A stretch of DNA of 64,000 bases. Source: JACVRW01 sp963751835 (GTDB lineage: Bacteria > Actinomycetota > Thermoleophilia > Solirubrobacterales > Thermoleophilaceae). A program made the position numbers and the translations under genes. How positions within the stretch are numbered: the stretch's first letter is position 1; the number at the start of each line of letters is the position of its first letter. The notes below the pieces were generated by a model that made no database searches, was not told the DNA's origin, and worked only from the letters and a program-made list of their open reading frames with translations. The stretch lies in the NCBI GenBank assembly GCA_963751835.1, contig CAVVWD010000020.1:124001-188000 (forward strand), read 5' to 3'. Shown piece after piece: positions 43,470 to 52,575 of the stretch.

Positions 43470-44849
43470 TCAGGAGTCCCAGATCGGCCCGAAGGCCGGA
43501 ATTCCGAGTCGCTCGATGCCGTGCACGACGCGCCAGGTCGTCGTCTTGTTGCTGACGACAAAGACAGCCTCCGCGTCGAAGTCACGGCAGGCGTCGTACG
43601 CCAGCTTGAGGAGGTCGGGCTTCCCGAGCCGGGTGGTGTCCCAAATGACCCCATCGGGCTGCGCCGCCTCTACTTCGTCGACCAGGGCATCGCCGTAGGT
43701 CGCCCGCGGGTTCCTCGTCGACCACACGAGCTTGGCCGGGACTCGAGCGGCCAGGAGCTGTCCGAGGCACGGTCCGATGCCGCTGCCCGTGACGACGTAG
43801 ACCACCCGCTTGTAGAGGGCCGCGACCTTCGCCATTGGCGCTGCGGTTGGGATGCCTCGCACCCAGACGTGCGACGGTGGATCGTCGATGAACCTGCCGG
43901 TCCAGTCGCCGGCACGCGAGATCAGCAGTCGATACCCCTCGCGGCCGGGCGTCGTCACCGTCGCAAACGCGTGCCACTCCCGGAGCGGGTTGCGGCTGAT
44001 CCCGACCGCTGAGGCGACCGCGGGCGTGACCCCGTAGTCAAATCCGACGACGACGGCATGCGCGGACGGGCGTTCGACCGTCACCGGGACCCGCCTCAGT
44101 CGCAACCACGGCGAGGCGATGCATGCCGTCACCAGAGCCAGCACCCAGACCTCCCAGCTCGTCGCGAGCGCGCCGAGGACCGAGGCGTCGCTGGGCTGGA
44201 CGAGGGCGAGGTGCACGATCAGCGCCCAGAACACCGCGACCGCCGTCCAACCACCGAACCGGTGCGTGATTTCGAACAGGTTGTGCGCTCGGCTCCTGAC
44301 CGCCGGCGCAGCGCAGACGACGACGAGCACCGCCAATGCCGCGAGGCAGTAGGCCAGGATCACGGTCGTGAGGGAGACGCCCGCGGGCTCCTGCAAGCGA
44401 GCGATCGTGGCCACGCAGGTGAACGCGCAGAGCCATGCCGTCCCGGCGAGCGCGGCGCCGACGTGGATGCCCCCGATGTGGTGCACCTTCGAGACCGTCC
44501 AGCGGATCCACAGCGGCCATGACGGCGATCCGCGACCCGCCAGTCCGAACAGAACATTGAGAACGTGCTGTTGGCGAATCACGACGGCTGCAGCGAAGTT
44601 CAGGAGCGCCAGGGTCGCGAGCGCTGACAGTGCACTCCCGTTGTCGATCAGCCAATCGCCACGGTCCTGGTGGTACCAGAAGACCGCGAGGTTGATCAGC
44701 CCCACGAGGAGGATGAGCCGGTAGTAGTACATGAGGCGCGGGTGCTTGAACAGCCGGCGAGTCGCCGGCGCAAGCCTGGGCGGGGCAGCCGGCGTAGTCC
44801 CGATCGATGCGCGGGGGGCAAGGGCATGGGCGCACGCTGTCGGGTCCAT
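43470..44849 (-). CDS. TmpA-like integral membrane ferredoxin-reductase-type protein
   Basis: A 459-aa protein. The first 230 residues contain about six membrane helices with histidines spaced as in ferric reductase-like domains (KVHHIGGIHVGAALAG; NLFEITHRFGGWTAVAVFWA). Residues 240-459 form a soluble flavin/NAD-binding reductase region (YVVTGSGIGPCLGQLLA; LVWSTRNPRATYGDALVDEV) ending GIPAFGPIWDS. This layout and C-terminal block recall fungal TmpA, a membrane oxidoreductase linked to development in Aspergillus; bacterial members are little studied. Start set at ATG 44849; a GTG three codons upstream is possible. The substrate is unknown. Confidence 0.7.
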   Translation of the reverse strand: MDPTACAHALAPRASIGTTPAAPPRLAPATRRLFKHPRLMYYYRLILLVGLINLAVFWYHQDRGDWLIDNGSALSALATLALLNFAAAVVIRQQHVLNVLFGLAGRGSPSWPLWIRWTVSKVHHIGGIHVGAALAGTAWLCAFTCVATIARLQEPAGVSLTTVILAYCLAALAVLVVVCAAPAVRSRAHNLFEITHRFGGWTAVAVFWALIVHLALVQPSDASVLGALATSWEVWVLALVTACIASPWLRLRRVPVTVERPSAHAVVVGFDYGVTPAVASAVGISRNPLREWHAFATVTTPGREGYRLLISRAGDWTGRFIDDPPSHVWVRGIPTAAPMAKVAALYKRVVYVVTGSGIGPCLGQLLAARVPAKLVWSTRNPRATYGDALVDEVEAAQPDGVIWDTTRLGKPDLLKLAYDACRDFDAEAVFVVSNKTTTWRVVHGIERLGIPAFGPIWDS

Positions 44850-44971
44850 GGGACACACGACGAAGGCCCTCGGCCCGCTATTCCCGATGCTCGCTGCGCG
44901 CCGCTTGCCGAGTGATGGACCTCACGCTCGTGGCCCGACACGGCCACGGGCGACGGCGAGCCCCTGCTTGC

Positions 44972-45805
44972 TCAGCGCTTCACGGCAACCAGCGAGATGC
45001 TCTCGACCTCGTAGGTGCTGCAGGCCTCGAGTGCCCGCTCGGAGATGAAGCGGTAGTCGTTCTTCCGGACCTCGCTGACCTTTAGGCCTTGCGCCTCGAT
45101 CGCGTCGAGGTAGGCGTTCCGGGGGATCGCCCCTGCGATGCAGGCGGCCCACAGCTCGACGTTGCGCCTCGTGCGCTCCTTCAGCGCGCGCCCGCTCACG
45201 ATGTCTGCTATCGCCAGCCGGCCGCCCGGCCGCAGCACGCGGGCCGCCTCGGCGAAGACCTGGCCCTTGATCGGAGAGAGGTTGATGACGCCGTTCGAGA
45301 GGACCGCGTCGAAGCTCGCGTCCTCGAACGGGAGCTCCTCGATGTGAGCCTCGACGAGCTCGACTTGCGAGAACCGCCCTTGGTCGCGAAGCCGCGCGGC
45401 CTTCTTGAGCTGCTCATCCGTGATGTCGACCCCGACGACACGGCCTGCCTCGCCCACCAGCACGGCGGCACAGAAGACGTCGGTGCCGGATCCCGAGCCG
45501 AGGTCGAGCACTTCTTCGCCGGGCTCGAGTGCGGCGAGGTCGAGGTAATGGCCCACCCCTGCGAACGACGCGACCGCGCCGGCAGGGATCGCGTCGAGGA
45601 GCTCGCCGGAGTACCCGAGGTGCTCGGCCAGGCCCCTGCCAACCTCGAAGTGGAGCTGGGCCTCCTCCTCGCGGGCTACGTGGCGGTACATGTCCTTGAC
45701 CTCCGCCTCGAGTCGTTCGCCGTCGACGAGCGAGGTTGCGTCGAGTTGCGGCAGCGCCTCCGCTTGGGACGTCTCGTCCGCGGTGTGGCCAGTCCTGATA
45801 CTCAT
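44972..45805 (-). CDS. SAM-dependent methyltransferase, arsenite methyltransferase (ArsM)-like
   Basis: A 277-aa class I methyltransferase. Motif I is VLDLGSGSGTDVF near residue 100, with GVDITDEQLKKAARL and ALSNGVINLSPIKGQVFAE following, the pattern of the ArsM/UbiE branch. Cysteines at FCAA and AACIAG could be arsenic ligands, but the full conserved Cys set of proven ArsM is not obvious, so the arsenic substrate is uncertain. The ATG at 45805 has a TTAGGAGG ribosome site. It is divergent from the small winged-helix gene. No arsR or other ars gene is seen nearby. Confidence 0.75.
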   Translation of the reverse strand: MSIRTGHTADETSQAEALPQLDATSLVDGERLEAEVKDMYRHVAREEEAQLHFEVGRGLAEHLGYSGELLDAIPAGAVASFAGVGHYLDLAALEPGEEVLDLGSGSGTDVFCAAVLVGEAGRVVGVDITDEQLKKAARLRDQGRFSQVELVEAHIEELPFEDASFDAVLSNGVINLSPIKGQVFAEAARVLRPGGRLAIADIVSGRALKERTRRNVELWAACIAGAIPRNAYLDAIEAQGLKVSEVRKNDYRFISERALEACSTYEVESISLVAVKR

Positions 45806-45920
45806 CGGACCTCCTAAGGGTCGTGCTTGCGAGTCCGCCCCAGCAGCGCCGATCCTACCGGCAGTGATGCCCCCGACCGGGAGCCCGTACGGCCTCACCG
45901 AGCACGCGCCGCAGAACGCC

Positions 45921-46226
45921 ATGAGCGATGCGGGCGAGATCGCCCGCTTCCATGACCGCTGCAGCGACCTCATGCGCGAGCTGCTCGACGGGCTGGCCGA
46001 CACCCCCGACCGGCCCCGCACATTCCCGCAGATCGAGGACGCGATCGGCTGGCCGCGCCGCCGGATTGCGTCGGTCCTCGGCGGCGTCTCCCACCTGCGC
46101 CACACCGAGTTCGGCGGCCGCCGCCCCTACCACTTCCTGGACGAACGCCGCTCGGCGTCCGGCCGCTGGGAGATGTGGATGGATGCCGCCCAGGCGCGGG
46201 CCGTCCGTGCGGCGCGGCGCGACTAA
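45921..46226 (+). CDS. Conserved hypothetical protein, winged-helix-like
   Basis: A 101-aa protein whose middle (RTFPQIEDAIGWPRRRIASV) looks like a winged-helix recognition region, followed by EFGGRRPYHFLDERRSASGR. This block is strongly conserved in related Actinobacteria from memory, without assigned function. The start at ATG 45921 (MSDAGEIARFHDRC) is preferred; an ATG at 45867 would add 18 residues. The stop overlaps the stop of the convergent acyl-CoA synthetase gene. Confidence 0.65.
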   Translation: MSDAGEIARFHDRCSDLMRELLDGLADTPDRPRTFPQIEDAIGWPRRRIASVLGGVSHLRHTEFGGRRPYHFLDERRSASGRWEMWMDAAQARAVRAARRD

Positions 46227-47870
46227 GCGGCCGCGGCCTCCGCGTCGTGCAGGCCGAGTTCCTCGATTGCGACCTCGCGCATGCGGAACTTCTGCGGCTT
46301 GCCGGTGACGGTCATCGGGAAGGCGTCCGATGAGCTTCCAGTACCGCGGGATCTTGTAGGTCGCGATCTGGCCCCGGCACGCCGCCGCGAGCGCGTCCTC
46401 GGTGATCGTCGCGCCATCGCGCAGCTTGATCCAGGCCATCACCTCCTCGCCATAGCGCTCGCTCGGCACCCCGATCACCTGGGCCTCGTCGACCTCGGGC
46501 AGGCGGAACAGGAACTCTTCGATCTCGCGTGGGTAGATGTTCTCGCCGCCGCGGATGATCATGTCCTTGATCCGGCCGACTATCTCGAGGTAGCCGTCAT
46601 CGTCCATGATCGCCAGATCGCCCGTGTGCATCCAGCCGTCGGCGTCGATTGCCCGGGCGGTCGCCTCCTTGTCGTCCCAGTAGCCGAGCATGACGCTGTA
46701 GCCGCGGGTGCACTGCTCGCCGCGCGTGCCGCGTGGAACCGTGGCACCTGTCTCCGGGTCGACGATCTTGATCTCGAGGTGTGGGTGCACGCGGCCGACC
46801 GTTCCGACGCGCTTCTCGAGCGGGTCGTCTACCGCCGTCTGGGTCGAGACCGGCGAGGTCTCCGTCATCCCACAGCACGATCGTGACCTCACCCATGTTC
46901 ATCCGCGAGCGGACCTGCTTCATGACCTCGACCGGGCAGGGGGCGCCGCCCATCATCCCGGTCCTCAGGCTCGAGAGATCGAAGCGCGCGAAGTCCGGAT
47001 GGCCGAGCTCCGCGATGAACATCGTCGGGACGCCGTATAGCGCCGTACAGCGCTCGGTCTCGACCGTTTCGAGTACCGCGGCCGGCTCGAAGGCCTCCCC
47101 AGGCACCACGACGCAGGCCCCGTGGGTGGCGCAGGCGAGGTTGCCGAGCACCATTCCGAACGTGTGGTAGAAGGGCACCGGGACGCACGCCCGGTCATGC
47201 TCGCTGTACCGCAGCGCCCGCCCCGTGAAATGCGCGTTGTTGAGGATGTTGTGGTGAGAGAGCGTCGCCCCCTTGGGAAATCCGGTCGTGCCCGACGTGT
47301 ACTGAACATTGATCGGGTCGTGGCACGAAAGCGTCGCCTCGCGCTCGGCAAGCTCCGCCTCGGCTACCGGCGTGCCCTCGGCGAGGAACCCGGGCCAGTC
47401 ATCCTCGAGCACGATCACCGTGCTCAGCCGGGGCAGCTCACGCGGACGTCGTCGAGCAGCGCCATGTAGTCGGCTTGCCGGAAGCCCCGAGCCATGATCA
47501 GCAGGCTCACCCCGGCCTTGCGCAGCGCGTACTCCAGCTCCGCCGCCTTGTAAGCGGGATTGATAGTGACGAGGACGGCGCCGACGCGGGCGGTTGCGAA
47601 CTGCGTGACCACCCACTCGTAGCGGTTGGGTGCCCAGATGCCCACGCGGTCGCCCTTGCGCACGCCGTGCGCCAGGAGCGCTCGCGCGGCCAGGTCGACC
47701 TGCTCCCATAGCTCGCGGTAGGTCGCCCGGTAGCCCTGATGAGCGACGACGAGCGCCTCGCGCTCGCCGAAGCGCTCGACGGTTCGGCGCAGGGCCTCGC
47801 CGATCGTCTCCGTCAAGAGCGGGACCTCCGTCGACCCCTGGGCGTAGGACCTGGCGGTGGCCGGGGTCAT
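46223..47870 (-). pseudogene. Acyl-CoA synthetase (AMP-forming), three frame breaks
   Basis: An AMP-forming fatty acyl-CoA ligase of about 548 aa. The N-terminus (MTPATARSYAQGSTEVPLLT) starts at ATG 47870. Core motifs are YTSGTTGFPKGATLSHHNIL (P-loop), GMTETSP, GWMHTGDLAIMDDDGYLEIV, GRIKDMIIRGGENIYPREIE, and the catalytic Lys in TVTGKPQKFRM. They lie in successive frames: breaks at about 47437, 46878 and 46330, each fixable by one base. All catalytic motifs are intact, so sequence error is likely; if real, the enzyme is dead. It overlaps the upstream GNAT-like mini-gene by ATGA. Confidence 0.85.
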
Positions 47871-48160
47871 CGGGTCGCCACGCGCCGGACGAGCGCACGC
47901 AACGGGGCCACCTCGCCGCCCTGGCGCAGGAGCTGATAGCGGCGGCGCTTGAGCAGGTCGAGCGCTTCGGCCGAGGCGTGGGACGGATGGGCCACGGCCG
48001 ACCCGCTGGTCAGAGCGATCGCCGCCACGGTGACGCCCGCGCGCTCGGCGAGCAGGGCATTGCCCCGTATGCGCGATCGGCCGGCGAGGGCGGCGAGCCG
48101 CGCCAAGCCGCCGGCGTCCGAGGGCGTGGCCGCCCGAATTGTCGTGGGATGGTCGAGCAT
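47867..48160 (-). CDS. Small GNAT N-terminal-like protein, copy 1
   Basis: A 97-aa protein with TIRAATPSDAGGLARLAALA at the start, resembling the first strand and helix of GNAT acetyltransferases, then LLAERAGVTVAAIALTSGSA. The acetyl-CoA-binding half of GNAT is absent. It is a paralogue of the next gene. Such truncated GNAT-like proteins recur in Thermoleophilia-type genomes; function unknown. It overlaps the acyl-CoA synthetase start by 4 bases. Confidence 0.6.
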   Translation of the reverse strand: MLDHPTTIRAATPSDAGGLARLAALAGRSRIRGNALLAERAGVTVAAIALTSGSAVAHPSHASAEALDLLKRRRYQLLRQGGEVAPLRALVRRVATR

Positions 48161-48204
48161 GCGGTCTCCTTAGGGGTGGGGTGGGACGAATCCGTCGCCG
48201 GCTG

Positions 48205-48492
48205 TCAGAAGCCCCAGATCGAGCCGATCAGGAGCGCCTCCAGGCGGCGCAGACGCAGCAGCCAGACGATCGCCGGGCCGGCCCGTGACGGGTCCGCAAC
48301 CAAGGAGCCGTCCGCGATGCCGACCGCGGCCACCGGCTCCCCGGCTTCTTCCGCGAGCACCACCGGTCCGTCCGGGGCGGTCCCCTGATTGAGCGAGGCC
48401 AGGCGGAGGATCGATTCGCGGTCGGTGCCATCAGCCAGCGACAGCCGGGCCGTTACAGCCGAGGCGGACGAATCACAGGCGAAGGGGCTCAT
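48205..48492 (-). CDS. Small GNAT N-terminal-like protein, copy 2
   Basis: A 95-aa paralogue of the previous gene. TARLSLADGTDRESILRLAS aligns with the start of copy 1, and VVLAEEAGEPVAAVGIADGS and LVADPSRAGPAIVWLLRLRR with its middle and end. No acetyl-CoA-binding half is present. The two copies lie 44 bases apart in the same orientation, suggesting a tandem duplication that has diverged. Confidence 0.6.
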   Translation of the reverse strand: MSPFACDSSASAVTARLSLADGTDRESILRLASLNQGTAPDGPVVLAEEAGEPVAAVGIADGSLVADPSRAGPAIVWLLRLRRLEALLIGSIWGF

Positions 48493-48582
48493 GCATCCGC
48501 ATGATCGGCCCGGCGCCCGCGATTCGCACCGGGTAGACCCCCCTGACCTGTCCCCTGAATTACGAGCGCTGCGCCGACGGCG

Positions 48583-51480
48583 TCAGGCCTGGCCGCTGGG
48601 CGTGGCCGTAGCCAGGGCCGTCGGCAGCTCGGTGCGGGCCTTGACGTCTAGCTTGTGGAATACGTTCGTGAGGTGGCCCTCGACCGTACGGGCGGTCACG
48701 AACAGGGTTTGGGCGATCTCTCGGTTGGTGTGTCCGTCGGCGGCGAGCTCGGCGATGCGGCGCTCGCTCGCGGTCAGGGATTGGAGTCCCGTGAGCAGCA
48801 CGCGTCGCGGCCTCGCCCCGGTGGCGCGCAGCTCGGTCTCGGCCCGGTCCGCGAGCGGGCGGGCACCTGCCCGGTGCGCGGCATCGAGTGCCGCGCGCAG
48901 CAGCTCGCGGGCTTCGGTGCGGCGGTTGCCACGGCGGAGCAGCGCCCCGAGATCGGCCCGCGAGCGCGCCTGTTCGAGCTGCGTGTCGGGGCCGCCGAGC
49001 ACCTCGATCGCCTCGCGCAGCAGGAGCTCGCCGCGCCGGCCGCCTGTAGCCAGGCCTGCGGCGCGCAGCGCAACGCCGAGCGCGCGGGGAGCGCCAAATG
49101 CGCGGGCCAGCTCGAGTTCCTCCTCGCTCAAGTTTCGCGCGCTGTCCGATTCGCCCAGCGCGAGCTGCGCGAGCGCGGCTTCCGAGCGCCAGGGAAGGTA
49201 GCTCGGGCTGGGTGCCTGGGTGCGGGTCGCTACATCGCCGGCCGCTGTGAAGTCGGCGAGGGCCTCGTCGAAGCGGCGCTGTGCGAGCCGAAGCCGGCCG
49301 CGTGCGTGGCGGAGCACGGCGGCGGTCTGGGACGTGCTCTGGAGGTCGGCACGCAAGGGCTCGAGCGCCCGTTCGGCCTCGTCGAGCTCGCCCCGCTCGA
49401 CGAGCGCTTCGACCAGCACGGCGGTCGCGAGCAGACGATGGAGCAGCGGAGTCGGTAGCTGGGCTGCCTCGAGCAAGGCGCGCGCATCTGCCTCCGCGGC
49501 CGTGAGATCGCCGCGCCGCAGCGCGAGCCACGCCCGTTGGGCGAGGACCGGTGCCAGGACGAGCCCGTTGGCCGTCGCGCGGGCCTCGGCGGAGGCGGCG
49601 TCGAGGAGCGCCTGTGCCTTGCCGTAGCGCTCGGTCCAGAAGAGCGCGACGATCGCGTGAGGAAACCACGGCGGCTCGCCCGGCTCGGGCACGGGACGCG
49701 GCCCCGCCGCCACCGCCCGCTCCGCCAGCTCAGCGGCCTGTCCGGCCGGCTCGTTGGCCGATGCGGCAACGTACGCCGCCACCGCCAGCGTGTGCCGAGG
49801 GATCGACTGCTCCTTGGCCAGCACGAGGAGCGCACGAGCTCGCTCGGCCACCGCGGGTGCCGTGGACGCGTCGAGCAAGCCGCACGCCACGAGCATGCCC
49901 TGAAGCATCATCTGCTCCTGGACGTGGCTTCCATCGACTCGGGCGGCGACGCGTTCGACCACGTCGAGCGCCTCGGGAAGGCGCTGATGGAGCCCAAGCG
50001 CGGTGGCGAGCAGCATGGCGACGGCGATGCGGCCAGTGTCATCGGCGGCCGCCGCCACGGCCCCTTCGAGGTGCTCCTCCCAGCCCCGCTCGCCTGCGCT
50101 GAACTCGGCCAGGCCGAGCTGGAGCAACAGCGTCGCGCCGGCGTCCTGCGACGGCGGCTCGGCGAGCGCCCGGCGCAGATAGGCAGCTCCGCACTCCGGT
50201 GCACCGCTTGCGGCCGCCGCCTGAGCAGCCTCGCTCAGGCGCTCCACTACCCAGGGGTCGCCCGCCGGGTCAGCAACCATCAGATGCTCGGCAACGCGAT
50301 CCCCGCCGTCGTGGCCCTCCGCCAGCTGACGTGCTGCGCGGCCGTGCAGCTCGGCGCGTTCGGCGGCGCTGAGCTCCCCATAGACGCCCGCGCGCAGCAT
50401 TGGGTGGGAGAAGACAAGCGGCGGCTCCTCGAGCACGCCCGTCCGCACGAGTAGCTCGGCCGCCTTCGCCGCCGCGACCGGCCCGAGCCCGGCCAGCCGC
50501 GCGGCCTGGGATTGCTCTGCGCGCTCCAGAATCGCGACTGCGCGTGCCAGGCGGTCGGCTTCCGCGCCGAGCCGTCCGAGCTGCAGCAGCACCCAGCGGC
50601 CCAGGGTGGCGCCGGCGACATCGTGAACGCTCGCAGCCGATCCGGCATCCGGGGTGATCCCCTCGTCGCGGAGGGCCGCGACGAGCGTGCGCACCAGAAA
50701 CGGCGTCCCGCCGGTCGCCTCCCGGCACGCCGCGGCGAAGGCGGGGTCCGGATCGGCGCCCAGGCCCGCGGCGACCAGCCGGGCGACTCCCTCGGTCGTA
50801 AGCGGTTTCAGCTCGACGACCTCGGTCGCGGGATCGAGCGTCAGCGCCGCCAACAGCTCCTCGCCGGCTCCCGCCTCGGCGGGCCGAGCCCCGAGCAGGA
50901 CGGCTACGGGCAGTTCCTCCACTCGAGCCAGCAGGAAAGCAAGGAAGCGCAACGAGGCCGGGTCCGCCCAGTGAGCATCGTCCACGACCAGTGCCACAGG
51001 GGTTTCGGCCGCCAGGTTCGCGCATAGCCAATAGAGCCCGTGGAGCACTGCGAACGAGGGGTCGGGACTCACCGGCGGATGTGTCTCGTGCACGCCCGGG
51101 AAACAGAGCAACCGCGCCGCCAACACGGGCGCCCCCTCGAGCAGTGCGTCGCGCTCCTCGTCGGTCGCGTCCGCCAAGACCGGGTCGACCAGCTGCCGCA
51201 CCACTCCGAAGGCGAAATCGCGCTCGAGCTCGGCACCGCGCGCCCTCAGCACGCGCAAGCCCTCGCCCTCCGCCATGTCACGGGCCCCTGCGAGCAGTGC
51301 CGTCTTCCCGATCCCAGCCGGCCCCTCGACTGCGACGGCACTCCCCCGACCGTCTCGCGCCCGCCTTAGGCACTGCCGGATGCGCTCGAGTTCGCGCTCT
51401 CGCTCGAGCAGGGGATCCCCACGGAGACGGACCTGCACCCCGGACCGGGGCCCGGGGCATGCTTGGCCAGGCGTGCCCAC
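48583..51480 (-). CDS. LAL-type LuxR regulator (large ATP-binding)
   Basis: A 965-aa regulator. The N-terminal AAA-like ATPase has Walker A VEGPAGIGKTALLAGARDM and Walker B VALVVDDAHWADPASLRFLA. A long TPR-like helical region spans about 300-890, and a C-terminal LuxR helix-turn-helix (LTASERRIAELAADGHTNRE, then VTARTVEGHLTNVFHKLDVK) lies at about 895-955. The start is uncertain: GTG 51480 is given, but GTG 51438, just before RLRGDPLLERERELERI, is equally plausible. Such regulators usually control nearby secondary or carbon metabolism; the target is not evident here. Confidence 0.9.
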   Translation of the reverse strand: MGTPGQACPGPRSGVQVRLRGDPLLERERELERIRQCLRRARDGRGSAVAVEGPAGIGKTALLAGARDMAEGEGLRVLRARGAELERDFAFGVVRQLVDPVLADATDEERDALLEGAPVLAARLLCFPGVHETHPPVSPDPSFAVLHGLYWLCANLAAETPVALVVDDAHWADPASLRFLAFLLARVEELPVAVLLGARPAEAGAGEELLAALTLDPATEVVELKPLTTEGVARLVAAGLGADPDPAFAAACREATGGTPFLVRTLVAALRDEGITPDAGSAASVHDVAGATLGRWVLLQLGRLGAEADRLARAVAILERAEQSQAARLAGLGPVAAAKAAELLVRTGVLEEPPLVFSHPMLRAGVYGELSAAERAELHGRAARQLAEGHDGGDRVAEHLMVADPAGDPWVVERLSEAAQAAAASGAPECGAAYLRRALAEPPSQDAGATLLLQLGLAEFSAGERGWEEHLEGAVAAAADDTGRIAVAMLLATALGLHQRLPEALDVVERVAARVDGSHVQEQMMLQGMLVACGLLDASTAPAVAERARALLVLAKEQSIPRHTLAVAAYVAASANEPAGQAAELAERAVAAGPRPVPEPGEPPWFPHAIVALFWTERYGKAQALLDAASAEARATANGLVLAPVLAQRAWLALRRGDLTAAEADARALLEAAQLPTPLLHRLLATAVLVEALVERGELDEAERALEPLRADLQSTSQTAAVLRHARGRLRLAQRRFDEALADFTAAGDVATRTQAPSPSYLPWRSEAALAQLALGESDSARNLSEEELELARAFGAPRALGVALRAAGLATGGRRGELLLREAIEVLGGPDTQLEQARSRADLGALLRRGNRRTEARELLRAALDAAHRAGARPLADRAETELRATGARPRRVLLTGLQSLTASERRIAELAADGHTNREIAQTLFVTARTVEGHLTNVFHKLDVKARTELPTALATATPSGQA

Positions 51481-51546
51481 AGGAGTTCGAAGTGAGCCTA
51501 CCGGGAGCGACCCCCGGCACGCCGCAGGTTCGCGGAACCCAATCCC

Positions 51547-52533
51547 TCAGCCGGTGGGCTCCACAACAGCGGCCCTGTCCGCCGGGAGCTCGCCGCGGGC
51601 TGCGGGCATCTCCACGCCGGCGGGGGCCGAGCGCGGCTTCCACGGCCAGCGCCCCTCGGCCGCGAGCCACGAGCCGCCCGTGATCGCCACGAGGCCCGCG
51701 GCGGTCAGGAGGGTGAAGCTCTCGTCCAGCAGCGTCACGCCGTAGACCACGCTGAAGCCGGGCGCGATGTAGCCGACGAGCGAGGCGCGCGCCGGGCCGT
51801 CGCTCGACACGAGCGAATAGAAGATCACGAAGGCCGCACCGGTACAGAGCACGCCGAGCACGAGCAGCGACGAGACGGCCTCGAAGCCGGGTGCATGGGA
51901 GGGCAGGCTGAGCAGCGCGGCCGGCGCGGTGAGCAGGGCGGCGACGGAGGCCGTTGCGCCCACCATCGCCACGGGCTGCACGTCGCGCACCTGGCGCTTG
52001 ACGACCCAGCCACCGATCCCGTAGCCGAAGCTCGCCGCGACGACCATCAAGCCGCCGGCCAGCGCGGCGCCGCCGCTGGTGTCGAGCCCGAGCAGCAGCG
52101 CGACTCCGCCGATGCCGATCGCCACGCCGCCCAGGCTCAGGCCCGAAGCGCGCTCCTGGCCTTCCTGGGCAAAGGCCAGCAGGAAGGTGAAGATCGGCGC
52201 GGTGGCCACGAGGATGCCGGTCAGCGACGAGGAGATGTGCTGCTCGCCGGCGGCGATCAGCAGGAGCGGGCCGCCCATCTGCACGACCGCGAGAAGCAGG
52301 ATCGGCGCGACGTTGGCGCGCAGGCCGCCAAGCGCGCCGCGGTGGGCGGCAAGCGGCAGCAGCACCAGCGCCGCCAGGGCCGTGCGCACGCTGACAATCA
52401 CGGCCGGGGACACATCGTCTTCGAGAGCGAGCTTGATGAACAGGTAGGACGAGCCCCAGAGCGCCGAGAGCGTGAGGAGCAGGATCCAGGAGCGACGTGA
52501 CACCCTCGGGTGAGGATCGCAGGCCACGTCCAT
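51547..52533 (-). CDS. EamA/DMT-family transporter
   Basis: A 328-aa membrane protein with ten predicted helices in two EamA repeats: LLLTLSALWGSSYLFIKLAL starts the first, and the second repeat begins near residue 150. This drug/metabolite transporter fold usually exports small metabolites or amino acids. The ATG at 52533 is preferred, since the longer start at 52779 would run into the divergent LysR gene. A perfect inverted repeat overlaps this start codon, suggesting control by that LysR protein. The last 30 residues are a Pro/Ala-rich tail. Confidence 0.87.
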   Translation of the reverse strand: MDVACDPHPRVSRRSWILLLTLSALWGSSYLFIKLALEDDVSPAVIVSVRTALAALVLLPLAAHRGALGGLRANVAPILLLAVVQMGGPLLLIAAGEQHISSSLTGILVATAPIFTFLLAFAQEGQERASGLSLGGVAIGIGGVALLLGLDTSGGAALAGGLMVVAASFGYGIGGWVVKRQVRDVQPVAMVGATASVAALLTAPAALLSLPSHAPGFEAVSSLLVLGVLCTGAAFVIFYSLVSSDGPARASLVGYIAPGFSVVYGVTLLDESFTLLTAAGLVAITGGSWLAAEGRWPWKPRSAPAGVEMPAARGELPADRAAVVEPTG

Positions 52534-52545
52534 TAGTCCAATGGA
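52529..52545. promoter_or_regulatory. Candidate LysR operator overlapping the eamA start
   Basis: TCCATTAGTCCAATGGA is a perfect 6-bp inverted repeat with a 5-base spacer, containing the ATT-N5-AAT form of the LysR T-N11-A box. It covers the ATG of the transporter (52531-52533) and lies 31 bases upstream of the divergent LysR gene. A second imperfect repeat (TCAGC 52557-52561, GCTGA 52572-52576) overlaps the LysR start. Confidence 0.55.
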
Positions 52546-52575
52546 GACTTCGTGGGTCAGCGATAAGCTGTGCTG

